From positions 1,116,001 to 1,180,000 of the forward strand of contig NZ_JAJCVJ010000001.1 of assembly GCF_020567425.1 (NCBI RefSeq): a DNA stretch of 64,000 bases. The letters are read 5' to 3'. Positions 56,260-64,000 of the stretch are shown in pieces. A model generated the notes under the pieces. The model worked only from the letters and a program-made list of their open reading frames with translations, had not been told where the DNA came from and ran no database searches. Made by a program: the position numbers and the translations under genes. The stretch is from Salinirubrum litoreum (lineage in GTDB: Archaea; Halobacteriota; Halobacteria; Halobacteriales; Haloferacaceae). How positions within the stretch are numbered: the first letter of the stretch is position 1; each line of letters begins with the position of its first letter.

Positions 56260-57762
56260 GTGGCGGACGTGCAGACAGACGAGACCGACTCGGTCGCCGC
56301 CGCCGATCTCTCGACAGTCGCGGGTGTCCGTGACCTGACCCGCCGGTGTCTCGACGCCGGTATCGCGGCAGCCGACCCCCGACGGGCCGCCGCCGAGCGA
56401 CTCACGCTCGACGGCGACGACCTCCTCGTGCCGACCGGCGGCGAGGGTGGAGCGCCGACGACTACCGGTGAGTCGACCGCCGGGTACGACCTGTCCGCGT
56501 TCGACCGCGTGCTGGTCGGCGGCGGCGGGAAGGCGGTCGGCGGACTGGCGCACGGACTGCTCGATCGACTCGGCGACCGGATCGACGAGGGGGTGGTGGT
56601 GACGACAGACGCCGGGTCTGCCGAGAAGGGGGAGAGCCGAGGCGGAGCGGACGCCGCCGCGATCGGCCCCGTCCGCGTCCTGCCGGGCGACCACCCGACA
56701 CCGAGCGAGCGCGGCGTCCGGTCGACCGAGGCGGTCCTCGAACTGGCCGACGAGGCGACCGCCGACGACCTGTTCGTCGTCCTGCTGACCGGCGGCGGGA
56801 GTGCCCTCCTCACGGCCCCGGCACCGGGACTCACACTCGCCGACCTCCGGCAGACGACCGACGCACTGCTCGCCTCCGGTGCCGACATCCGGGAGATCAA
56901 CGCGGTCCGGAAACACTGCTCGGCGATCAAGGGTGGACACCTGGCTCGGCGGGCCAGTCCCGCGACGGTGCTCGGACTGGCGATCAGCGACGTCGTCGGC
57001 GACGATCTCGCGACCATCGCCAGCGGGCCGACCGCGCCCGATCCGTCGACGTTCCGGGACGCACACGACGTGCTCGATCGCTACGGGATCGACGCACCGG
57101 CGGCGGTTCGTGACCGACTCCGGCGGGGTGCAGACGGCGGGGGCGAGGAGACACCGAAGCCGGGCGATCCGGTCTTCGACGACGTTCGAACGGTCGTACT
57201 GGCGAACGGCCACACCGCGCTGTCGGCGGCACGGGAGGCCGCCGAAGCCACCGGACCGGGTTCGGGGGTGGAGACGTGTCTCCTGACGGGTCGGCTACGC
57301 GGCGAGGCCAGCGTCGTCGGGCAGACCCTCACCGGCATCGCGGAGGAGGTCGCCGCCACTGGAAACCCGGTGTCGCCGCCTGCGGTGCTGGTGGCCGGCG
57401 GCGAGACGACCGTCACCGTCACCGGGTCGGGCGTTGGCGGCCCGAACGGGGAACTCGCGCTGTCGGCCGCAGTCGAGTTCGTCGACTGGCCGGCCGTCGG
57501 CGGCGAGACGCCGGTGGCACTCGGGAGCGTGGACACCGACGGCAGAGACGGGAGTACCGACGCCGCCGGCGCGCTCGTCGATCAGACGACGGTCGGCGGC
57601 GACGAGAGCGACAGGCCGGGCCTCGGACACGCACGCGATGCGCTGGCCGACGACGACAGCCACGGCTACCTCGGTGCGCGTGGCGCACTCGTCCACACCG
57701 GGCCGACCGGGACGAACGTCAACGACCTCGTGGTGCTCGTCGTCGGGACGCCCGAGGAGTAG
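56260..57762 (+). CDS. Glycerate 2-kinase (DUF4147/MOFRL type)
   Basis: 500 residues from GTG 56260. The N-terminal DUF4147 half has VLVGGGGKAVGGLAHGLLDRL (about 85-105), LPGDHPTPSERGVRSTEAVLEL and LLTGGGSALLTAPAPGLTL. The C-terminal MOFRL half has VLVAGGETTVTVTGSGVGG and SVDTDGRDGSTDAAGALVD. It phosphorylates glycerate using ATP. Upstream ttttgtcgcc sits at leaderless distance from 56260. Divergent from traB. Confidence 0.88.
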   Translation: MADVQTDETDSVAAADLSTVAGVRDLTRRCLDAGIAAADPRRAAAERLTLDGDDLLVPTGGEGGAPTTTGESTAGYDLSAFDRVLVGGGGKAVGGLAHGLLDRLGDRIDEGVVVTTDAGSAEKGESRGGADAAAIGPVRVLPGDHPTPSERGVRSTEAVLELADEATADDLFVVLLTGGGSALLTAPAPGLTLADLRQTTDALLASGADIREINAVRKHCSAIKGGHLARRASPATVLGLAISDVVGDDLATIASGPTAPDPSTFRDAHDVLDRYGIDAPAAVRDRLRRGADGGGEETPKPGDPVFDDVRTVVLANGHTALSAAREAAEATGPGSGVETCLLTGRLRGEASVVGQTLTGIAEEVAATGNPVSPPAVLVAGGETTVTVTGSGVGGPNGELALSAAVEFVDWPAVGGETPVALGSVDTDGRDGSTDAAGALVDQTTVGGDESDRPGLGHARDALADDDSHGYLGARGALVHTGPTGTNVNDLVVLVVGTPEE

Positions 57763-57843
57763 TGCGTCTCCGAGCGCCACACCACCTGTCACCCGGGCGA
57801 CTGGAAGCAACAAGTTTGTGTCCTCGCCAGCGATAGGAGGGGT

Positions 57844-58464
57844 ATGGCCGACCTGTTGCCCTCCCAGCCCGACACCTCGGCTGCCGACGAGGCCGAACCT
57901 CGGGTGATCGGCGTCGACAGCGACGACGCGGACGACCTGCTGTCGGCGCTCTCCTCGAACACCGCCCGGAAACTCCTCAGTGCGCTCCACGAGGACCCCG
58001 ACACACCCTCCTCGCTCGCGGAGCGACTCGACACCTCGCTCCAGAACGTCCAGTACCACCTCGGAAAACTGGAGTCCGCGAACGTGGTCCGCGTCATCGA
58101 CACGGTCTACTCGGAGAAGGGCCGCGAGATGAAGGTGTACGCGCCGACGGACCGACCGCTGGTCGTGTTCGCCGGGCGCGAGGAGGAGTCGACCGGACTG
58201 AAGACCGCGCTCAGCCGACTGATCGGCGGCTTCGGTATCCTCGCCGGGGTCAGTCTGCTCGTCCAGTACCTGCTGGCCGACGGCCCGTGGTTCGGCGCAC
58301 AGACCGGCAGCGCCGGCACCGCCGACGTGCAGACGACCACCGAATCGACACGCATCGCGGCCGAGACGGCCGCCACGCTCCCACCGGGACTGGTCTTCTT
58401 CCTCGGCGGGACGCTGATGCTGCTTGCCGTCTTCGGCGTCTGGTACGTCCGGTCGCGGGCGTAG
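57844..58464 (+). CDS. Membrane-anchored winged-helix regulator
   Basis: 206 residues. Residues 28-105 are an ArsR-like winged helix: DLLSALSSNTARKLLSALHE, TPSSLAERLDTSLQNVQYHL (helix-turn-helix) and VVRVIDTVYSEKGREMKVYA. Two transmembrane helices (about 125-147 and 178-200) flank a Thr/Ser/Gly/Asp loop that would sit outside the cell. This architecture, DNA-binding domain in the cytosol tethered to the membrane, suggests a one-component signalling protein. Target unknown. Confidence 0.85.
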   Translation: MADLLPSQPDTSAADEAEPRVIGVDSDDADDLLSALSSNTARKLLSALHEDPDTPSSLAERLDTSLQNVQYHLGKLESANVVRVIDTVYSEKGREMKVYAPTDRPLVVFAGREEESTGLKTALSRLIGGFGILAGVSLLVQYLLADGPWFGAQTGSAGTADVQTTTESTRIAAETAATLPPGLVFFLGGTLMLLAVFGVWYVRSRA

Positions 58465-58621
58465 TCTGCGTTCGAGAGAATCGGTCGCAAACCTGCTCGG
58501 CGCTGTTGGGGCTACCGACCGCTGTGAGGTGAACAGTTCGTCAGGTCACGGCGAGGGTGGTCCCGGCTTCGTACTTCAACGGTCGGTCCCGGGTGGCTGA
58601 TCGTCAGACCGGCCGTGAGAA

Positions 58622-59206
58622 TCAGTTCTCCGCTCGGACGCCGGCAGGCACCGCCTGGACGCCGAGTGTCCCGGAGAGGTCGTCGCCCGGCCGAGCGCCG
58701 TTCCCGGTCGTGTCGATGCGGAGACTGGCGTACGCCGTCGCACCCGGCCCGAGCGTGAACTGCGTCGCCGGGTCGTCGGTCCCCGGAACCCGGAGCGTCC
58801 CGAGTCGGTCACCCGTCGACGAGACGACGTGCAGGGCGAGTCGGGAACCGGCGTCGACGCTGCCGATCCAACTGCGGTCTGCGAGTCGGTAGCCGACCCG
58901 GACCGTCTTCGACTCGTCGGTCGTGTTCGTGAGCGTCACCGCAGACGGGTCGGGTCGCGTACCGGACGAGTCGTCGACGGGGGCACCCAACCACACGACC
59001 GCGCCGACGGGGACGGCACCGTCGGTACCGGGTTCGATCAACGTGGCGTCGTCGCCCGGCGTCACGCCGGCGTCGAGGTCCGTCCCGACCCGGATCGCCC
59101 CGGCAGCGTCGAGTCCGTCGAGGTCCGAACCGAGTGCCGCCACGGCACCCCCGCCGACGCCGAGGACGGCCCCGACACTCGCCAGTATCCCTCGGCGAGT
59201 CGTCAC
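58622..59206 (-). CDS. Twin-arginine secreted protein, unknown
   Basis: 194 residues from GTG 59206. Start MTTRRGILASVGAVLGVGGG resembles a Tat signal (RRGIL) without a clear lipobox. The mature part is Thr/Asp/Gly-rich beta sequence (VGYRLADRSWIGSVDAGSRL, VTLTNTTDESKTVRV) resembling an immunoglobulin-like extracellular domain. No family recognised. Convergent with the membrane-anchored regulator. Confidence 0.7.
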   Translation of the reverse strand: MTTRRGILASVGAVLGVGGGAVAALGSDLDGLDAAGAIRVGTDLDAGVTPGDDATLIEPGTDGAVPVGAVVWLGAPVDDSSGTRPDPSAVTLTNTTDESKTVRVGYRLADRSWIGSVDAGSRLALHVVSSTGDRLGTLRVPGTDDPATQFTLGPGATAYASLRIDTTGNGARPGDDLSGTLGVQAVPAGVRAEN

Positions 59207-59413
59207 GCCGACCACCCCGCCGACGGCGGCCACGCAGACCACACGTGGTGAGAGATCGGCGGAGACGGCACGGGACCGGACGCCGACGCTCGCGCTCCTC
59301 GGCAGTCGTTCGGTCGGACTCGATACACATCGCCGTCTACGAAAGTGTCGTACAGAAGCCGTCTGCCTATACGAAGTGGGTCGGCGGTTCGGTCACCCGA
59401 TACACAAAGGCCG

Positions 59414-61642
59414 TCAGTCGTCGTCGCCGAACAGTGCCGTGAACAGCCGTCGTTCGGCAGTTCTGAGGTGTTCGCTGAACGTCGGTTGGCTGATACCGAG
59501 GTGACCGGCGACCGTCTCCGCGTCGGTCTCGCGCGGTGACGCGAAGTAGCCGTGCGCGACTGCCGTCTCCAGCACCTCGCGCTGGCGGTCGGTGAGCAGA
59601 TCGGCGAGTCCGTCGCTCCACTCGCCTCGTTCGTCGCTGAGTTGGCGCTGGAGTTCGACCGTCCCGTACCGTCCGTCGAGTGCGTCCACGACGGTGCTCG
59701 GGTCGACGCCCGACGGGACGGTCGCCTCGACGCGTGCGGCCTCCGGTGTCGCGGTGAGTGCCTCCAGTCGGCCGCCGTGATCGGCGAGCATCGTCCCGAG
59801 CCACGCGCCGTCCTGTCGGAGTCGGACCGCCGTCGTGTAGTCGCCCCCGTCGGCGTCGACGGTCTCGGCGGCTCGGATCGTCGCGGTTCGCTCTGCGAGC
59901 GCGAGTGCGTCCTCGGCGACCGACGTCGGGAGTCGCAGGGTGAGGTCGGCGGTGTCGCCGTCCGTGGTCCAGCCGTCGACCAGTTCGACGCGACAGTCGA
60001 GGCGTGTCGCCACGCGCAACGCGAAGTCGGGTGCGCCGGTGAGGCGGAGCGTGAGTTCGGTTCGCCGGTCCCCCGTGAGCGCTCGGCGTCTGATCCCCGC
60101 ACTCCGGGCGAACGCGACCAGCGAACCGAGGAGGGACAGCGACTCCTCGATGGCTTCGAAGGCACCCGGCGTCGTGGCGTACAGTTTCAACACGCCGTAG
60201 CTGGCGTTTCGGTAGCAGAGCGGGATGGCACAGGTGGACTGATAGCCGCGAGCGAGCGCTCGCCGCGCCCAGTCCTCGTCGTCACAGTCCTCGACGAGAC
60301 TGCCGACGTGCTGAATCTCGCCAGTCTCGACGGCTGCACGCGCCGGATGAACGCCACTGGGGCTGTGGTCCGGTTCGTCGTCGAGCCAGTCTGCACCCTC
60401 GGCGTCGCCGTCTGTGCAGCGTCGCGGGACGACAGTTCGGTCCCTGTCCGTCTCGCCGATCCACGCGAACGCGACCGGTTCGACGGTCGTCACGTCGTCG
60501 CAGACGGCCTGTTCCATCCGTGCCACGGTCGGCGTCGAGACCACCGCGTCGACCACCACACCGAGCAGTTCGACCGCGTGGCCGAGCGCGTCCAATCTCT
60601 CGTCTCTGCGTGCGAGTCGTCGCTCGCGTTCCGCGAGTGCGCGCTCCTGGACCGCCCGGTCCAGTGTGACCTCGGCGAGCAACGCGAGGAGGCTGGCGAA
60701 CTCGACACCGCGCTCGCTCTCTGGTTCGACCCGAGCGACCCGTGGGGTACCTGTGCCGTTTCGACCGTCGGCAGAGGTCGTCCCGGTCGCGTCGGTCGCG
60801 TCGGTTGCACCGGTCGCGTCGGTCGCCGGCGCTCCTCGACCGTCCGTGTCGCTCGCCGTCTCGGTGGCCGCGGGTCGGCGACCGAACTCGAGCAACAGGA
60901 CCCCGTGGCTGCCGACCGGGAGGAGCAGTGTCTCGTCGACGGCGGGGTCGTCAGGCCCGACGCTCCGTTCCGGCCCGAGGGCCGCCGCCCGGTGGCGGGG
61001 GAGCCCCTCGGCGAAGGAGCGCCAGACGACACTGTCGGTGTCCGTGATCGGCGGGAGGTCCTCGGGGTCGTCGTCGCCCGGTGCCAGCGCGGTCGGGGAG
61101 AGTTCACCGGAGGCGCGGTCGTATCGGTAGCAGACGACACACGTCGCCCCGAACGCCTCGACCGCCGCACCTGCGACGAGCGAGTAGATTTCGGCGACGG
61201 ACGAGGCACCCGTCAGCGCGGCCGCCGCGCTCTGTAGCTCCCGGAACAGTCGCTCGTGACGCTTGTGGGTCGTCACGTCTCTGACGACCGCGACGACGAC
61301 GTCGACACCGTCGACCGTCGCGGGACGCAGTGTGACGTTCACCCAGCGGCGCTCCCCGTCGGGTCGTTCGATCCGCCAGTCGAACCGCTGTGGGTCGCCG
61401 CCGGCGGCGGCCTCGATCAGTGTACGAGCGCGGGCGTCGTCGTACGTCGGGTCGGGGGCCGACAGTTCCGCGACCCGCATCCCGCACAGGTCCGGAACCG
61501 GGTAGCCGTAGATGTCGACGGCGGCGCGGTTGGCGTCCACGATGTACCCCGTCTCCGGGTCGTGGAGCAACACGCCGTCGTCGATCTGCTCGACGACCGC
61601 ACCCTCGTCTACCTCGGGCCGGTCGGCTCCCGTGTCCATCAC
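59414..61642 (-). CDS. PAS-GAF-Bat HTH_10 sensor regulator
   Basis: 742 residues. A PAS domain (about 15-130) contains GVLLHDPETGYIVDANRAAVD and ERRWVNVTLRPATVDG. A first GAF region (about 135-345) contains a low-complexity Thr/Ala insert (TDATGATDATDATGTTS). A second GAF (about 360-515) contains YQSTCAIPLCYRNASYGVLKLYA. A bacterio-opsin-activator domain (520-675) and HTH_10 (680-735, LTDRQREVLETAVAHGYFAS with GISQPTFSEHLRTA) complete it. The same architecture as Bat, activator of the bop regulon in Halobacterium; orthology is not proven. It is divergent from a 39-residue C2H2 zinc finger. Confidence 0.92.
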   Translation of the reverse strand: MMDTGADRPEVDEGAVVEQIDDGVLLHDPETGYIVDANRAAVDIYGYPVPDLCGMRVAELSAPDPTYDDARARTLIEAAAGGDPQRFDWRIERPDGERRWVNVTLRPATVDGVDVVVAVVRDVTTHKRHERLFRELQSAAAALTGASSVAEIYSLVAGAAVEAFGATCVVCYRYDRASGELSPTALAPGDDDPEDLPPITDTDSVVWRSFAEGLPRHRAAALGPERSVGPDDPAVDETLLLPVGSHGVLLLEFGRRPAATETASDTDGRGAPATDATGATDATDATGTTSADGRNGTGTPRVARVEPESERGVEFASLLALLAEVTLDRAVQERALAERERRLARRDERLDALGHAVELLGVVVDAVVSTPTVARMEQAVCDDVTTVEPVAFAWIGETDRDRTVVPRRCTDGDAEGADWLDDEPDHSPSGVHPARAAVETGEIQHVGSLVEDCDDEDWARRALARGYQSTCAIPLCYRNASYGVLKLYATTPGAFEAIEESLSLLGSLVAFARSAGIRRRALTGDRRTELTLRLTGAPDFALRVATRLDCRVELVDGWTTDGDTADLTLRLPTSVAEDALALAERTATIRAAETVDADGGDYTTAVRLRQDGAWLGTMLADHGGRLEALTATPEAARVEATVPSGVDPSTVVDALDGRYGTVELQRQLSDERGEWSDGLADLLTDRQREVLETAVAHGYFASPRETDAETVAGHLGISQPTFSEHLRTAERRLFTALFGDDD

Positions 61643-61824
61643 ATCGTTCCAGACGAATCAGGTGCGTAAAAGTATCGCACCTGCCGTGACCACAACAGGC
61701 TTGTACTCACGACGCCAGTGAACGTTCCGATTGTCAGACACGACACCGAAGCTACGAGAACGACGTGCGTCCACCGACGCCCCTCTCGCATCCACGAATG
61801 TCACGCGATAACACGTGTGCAAAA

Positions 61825-61834
61825 CCGTTAAGAA
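61825..61834 (+). promoter_or_regulatory. TATA box of the C2H2 micro-protein gene
   Basis: ccgttaagaa, centred about 27 nt before ATG 61857. Confidence 0.55.
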
Positions 61835-61856
61835 CTCGCACTCGAACAGAACGAGT

Positions 61857-61976
61857 ATGGCGACACGCCAGCAACCGACACCGGCGTACCATCGGTGTGA
61901 GTGCGGAGCGACGTTCGAGAGTACCGAACAGCTGCTGGCACACGCACGAGACGACCACGGACTCTCCGTACACTAA
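61857..61976 (+). CDS. 39-residue C2H2 zinc-finger micro-protein
   Basis: Starts MATRQQPTPAYHRCECGATF and ends HARDDHGLSVH. One C2H2-like finger: RCECGATFESTEQLLAHARD, then DHG, giving C-x-C and H-x4-H ligands. A TATA box at exactly leaderless distance and a stop before the next gene support it as real, though it is short. It is divergent from the Bat-like regulator gene. Zinc micro-proteins that modulate bop transcription exist in Halobacterium, so a regulatory pairing is possible but unproven. Confidence 0.72.
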   Translation: MATRQQPTPAYHRCECGATFESTEQLLAHARDDHGLSVH

Positions 61977-62021
61977 CCTCCGCTCCGCATTTTCGACGCT
62001 CCGGAGCCGTCACCCGGCGCG

Positions 62022-62456
62022 TCAGACGTCCCGTCCCGAGAACTTCACCGTCAGGACCGAGACCGGCGACTCCTGGACGACACTGGACGAGACGCTCCCG
62101 AGCATGTTGCGTTCGTAGTCCGCGTGGCTCCCCATCACGATCAGGTCCACGGCTGCCTCGTCGGCGTAGGCGACGATCTCGTCGCTCGGACTCCCCTCGC
62201 GGATCGAGACCGTCGCGTCGAGACCGGCCGCAGTCGCGGCGTCGGTGATCGCGGCGAGTGCGCGTTCGCCCTCGTCTCGGAGTCGGGCCGTCGTCTCGGC
62301 CTGGAGATCCGACTCCAGCGTGAGGAACGCGCGGGTGTCGACGACGAACAGACCGTGGACCGCCGCGTCGTGGCGCTTCGCCACGTCGATCCCCTGGTCG
62401 ACGACGATCTCGCTTCCCTCGCTCCCGTCTGTCGGAATCAGTACGGTGTCGAACAT
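62022..62456 (-). CDS. Universal stress protein, UspA family
   Basis: 144 residues from ATG 62456. MFDTVLIPTDGSEGSEIVVD starts the Usp fold. VSIREGSPSDEIVAYADE leads to VDLIVMGSHADYERNMLGS (about 107-125), the ATP-binding stretch, which has Ala where many members have Gly (G-x2-G-x9-G partly kept). SPVSVLTVKF ends the domain. Probably nucleotide-binding stress protein; upregulation conditions unknown. Confidence 0.9.
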   Translation of the reverse strand: MFDTVLIPTDGSEGSEIVVDQGIDVAKRHDAAVHGLFVVDTRAFLTLESDLQAETTARLRDEGERALAAITDAATAAGLDATVSIREGSPSDEIVAYADEAAVDLIVMGSHADYERNMLGSVSSSVVQESPVSVLTVKFSGRDV

Positions 62457-62590
62457 CTGGTAGTCGGGTGTTGGTCCCCGGTAGTGAAATAGCGGGCGGT
62501 CGGCGGTCGTCACGTCACGGAACGTCGACGACCGTCACGGTACGGAGCGTCGACGGCCGCCACGCGGGGGTCGCTGGCGACCGGAGTGAG

Positions 62591-62794
62591 TCACTCCTCG
62601 ACGGGGTAGCCGGCCTCGGTGATCGCCCGGACCGCGCGTTCGTGAGTCGCTGTCTCGCCGGTCACGGTGACGGTACCGGTCTCGGCGTCGGCGTCGACGC
62701 AGGCGACACCCGGCAGTCGGGTGGCCGCCTCGCGGACCATCGTCTCGCAACTGGCACAGGACATCGCCGGGACGTGGAGGGTGTACTCCGACAT
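62591..62794 (-). CDS. HMA-type heavy-metal chaperone
   Basis: 67 residues. MSEYTLHVPAMSCASCETMV gives the MxCxxC copper-binding motif near residue 11, within the ferredoxin-like HMA fold (VTVTGETATHERAVRAITEAGY). Stand-alone copper chaperones deliver copper to P-type ATPases; none is in this window. Starts at ATG 62794 after a short leader; divergent from a membrane-protein gene. Confidence 0.9.
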   Translation of the reverse strand: MSEYTLHVPAMSCASCETMVREAATRLPGVACVDADAETGTVTVTGETATHERAVRAITEAGYPVEE

Positions 62795-62908
62795 GGCACT
62801 CGGAGAGAGGGCCGAAACGTACATAATTCCGGGTGATGTGCTACGAAAACAGAACGTCTGCCCGCCCGGTTCCGACACTGCAAAGTCGGCGCGTCCCCTA
62901 CGACTGGT

Positions 62909-63226
62909 ATGGTCTCGGCCGTGAGTCTCGTCCTGCTGGGCGTCGTGATCGTACTCCACACCGTCTTCGCGGCGGTGGCGACGCGGTTCTTCAGACTACG
63001 GCTGAAGACGCGCTTCGGGTGGGTGCTCTACTCGCTCCTGTTGATCCCGGTCGCGCTCTTTGCCACGACGCTCGTCTTCTCCGGACCGCTCGGCATCGGC
63101 ACCGACCTCGGGAGTCCCGTCGCGGCTCTGGGTGTCATGATCGGGCTTCCCCTCGCACTGGGCTTTACACTCGACGTACTCTACATCCCGCCGCCGGAGG
63201 AGTACGACCTCCCGGACAGGCAGTGA
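62909..63226 (+). CDS. Three-helix membrane protein
   Basis: 105 residues. MVSAVSLVLLGVVIVLHTVF and a second helix (GWVLYSLLLIPVALFATTLVF), then an amphipathic segment and a third helix (VAALGVMIGLPLALGFTLD), before a proline-rich tail (LYIPPPEEYDLPDRQ). No family recognised; expressed from its own ATG after the divergent chaperone. Confidence 0.7.
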   Translation: MVSAVSLVLLGVVIVLHTVFAAVATRFFRLRLKTRFGWVLYSLLLIPVALFATTLVFSGPLGIGTDLGSPVAALGVMIGLPLALGFTLDVLYIPPPEEYDLPDRQ

Positions 63227-63267
63227 CTGACGCGAGGCGCAGAAAATCGTTGGGCGGGCGTCGCAGA

Positions 63268-63858
63268 TCAGTCGTCGGCCAGCAGTCGGTCGAACACGTC
63301 CTCCACGCTGTCTAACACCGCCTCGGGCGACTGCGTGGCGTCGACACGGACGAACCGGTTCGGGTCGGCGTCGATCAGTCGTTCGTAGTTCGCGCGGACC
63401 TCCGCGAGGTAGCCGGCCTGCTCGAACTTGTTGGTCGCGCCGCTTCGGGCGGCGGCGGTCTCGGGGTCCACGTCGAGGTAGATGGTCTTGTCCGGTGGGC
63501 GCGTGAACGCAGCGTGGATGCCCCGGATGTACTCCAGCGGGCGCTGAATCTCGGCGTCGGCGAGACTCGCGGCCTGGTAGGCGTACCGGGAGTCGGCGTA
63601 CCGGTCCGAGACGACGAGGTTCCCCTCGGCGAGTGCGGGGCGGACGACACGCGAGAGGTGGTCGGCGTGGTCGGCGGTGAACAGAAAGAGTGTGGCCAGT
63701 GGGTCGGCGTCGTCGTCGTCGATGGCCCGGTTCACCGCGTCGCCGTACCACGAGTCGGTGGGTTCGTGGGTGAACACCGCCTCGGGGTAGCGGTCGGAGA
63801 GCGCCTCCCAGACGGTGGTCTTCCCGGAGCCGTCGAGTCCTTCGAGCGTGACGAGCAT
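63268..63858 (-). CDS. tmk: Thymidylate kinase
   Basis: 196-residue dTMP kinase, feeding DNA synthesis. P-loop [11 protein letters not shown] (5-15). LID-type and substrate motifs: [17 protein letters not shown] and [12 protein letters not shown] (about 84-95, containing the DR motif), then [14 protein letters not shown]. Length fits archaeal TMK. Starts ATG 63858. It is the last clear gene; 63859-64000 holds nothing I can support. Confidence 0.94.
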   Translation of the reverse strand: MLVTLEGLDGSGKTTVWEALSDRYPEAVFTHEPTDSWYGDAVNRAIDDDDADPLATLFLFTADHADHLSRVVRPALAEGNLVVSDRYADSRYAYQAASLADAEIQRPLEYIRGIHAAFTRPPDKTIYLDVDPETAAARSGATNKFEQAGYLAEVRANYERLIDADPNRFVRVDATQSPEAVLDSVEDVFDRLLADD

Positions 63859-64000
63859 ACCGGAGGGAGTCGTGGCGCGGGGTTAAACGTCGTGGATTCT
63901 GGACTGGGACGTGTGGGTGGGTGGTCGTACTGGGTGACGGTCTGTGTCGAGACCCCACGATACCGGCGATAACGACCTCGGCAGTGACCGCGACCGTGAC

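Noticed and set aside
63859-64000. Possible gene at the right edge
   Set aside because: Only short open frames; none has a start, promoter or recognisable product within the window.

Overview
The window is a GC-rich stretch of a haloarchaeal chromosome. The evidence is acidic proteomes, a bacteriorhodopsin, HTH_10/Bat-type regulators, archaeal GTP cyclohydrolase III, an archaeal-style tRNA-Ser, CPxCG zinc-ribbon micro-proteins, and many TATA-like boxes centred 26-30 nt before start codons, as expected for leaderless mRNAs. The rhodopsin resembles archaerhodopsins and suggests Haloferacales (Halorubrum/Halobaculum-like), but the genus cannot be fixed from sequence alone. I see no prophage, no intact transposase, no cas genes and no plasmid functions: the coding part is ordinary core chromosome.

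Layout. 0-7 kb: alcohol dehydrogenase, DUF457 membrane protein, MscS channel, HflX GTPase, DUF2209 protein, FUN14 protein and several one- or two-helix membrane micro-proteins. 7-16 kb: bop (proton-pumping rhodopsin) divergent from a zinc-ribbon protein; ArfC- and ArfA-type enzymes of the riboflavin/F420 route; NUDIX and GNAT enzymes; DUF502 protein plus archease; an HTH_10 regulator; uridine kinase; DUF5785; tRNA-Ser(UGA). 17-28 kb: MgtC/DUF4010 protein, class III aminotransferase, gyrB-gyrA, arginase, sugar-nucleotide epimerase. 28-35 kb: winged-helix regulator, EthD-like protein, methyltransferase, a DgcN/DgcA-like D-glutamate pair, a glutamate-cysteine-ligase-like protein, PspA. 37-46 kb: PhzF isomerase, PEP synthase, HVO_0234-type propeller plus PRPP synthetase, uracil-DNA glycosylase, NDUFA9-like reductase. 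46-64 kb: zinc-ribbon and hypothetical proteins, a His-rich MoaB fusion, BolA, DUF4349 lipoprotein, Tat/lipobox beta-helix protein, TraB plus M50 protease pair, glycerate kinase, membrane-anchored HTH protein, a PAS-GAF-Bat regulator with a divergent 39-residue C2H2 zinc finger, UspA, metal-binding chaperone, and thymidylate kinase.

The most unusual content is non-coding. Five intergenic regions (about 16.88-17.44, 20.35-21.12, 29.02-29.50, 35.90-37.07 and 44.59-45.26 kb) hold copies of one modular element. In order, the element has an ACCGC/CAGCACC-rich segment, a CCTCCCCAGCC hairpin block, a domain closed by ACCAGTCG/CGACTGGT, a box GTGGGACTGAAAGGGGCC, a variable run of small hairpins, and a box GGGGGCTTTCACC followed by a CTCGTCGTC tail. 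Two of its stems change sequence between copies while keeping base pairing. Whole hairpins are present or absent between copies. The terminal box is multiplied in exact 54-bp steps in two copies. Four of the five copies point their terminal box at the 3' end of a convergent gene. This looks like a structured RNA or a hairpin-based mobile element family, and is the best candidate here for something undescribed.

Genes that plausibly work together: arfA and arfC-type genes in the same pathway; archease co-translated with DUF502; dgcN-dgcA as an overlapping pair; traB-M50 as a GTGA-overlapping pair; DUF457-ADH two bases apart; bop with Bat-like regulators elsewhere in the window. No retinal-forming brp/blh gene is visible near bop.
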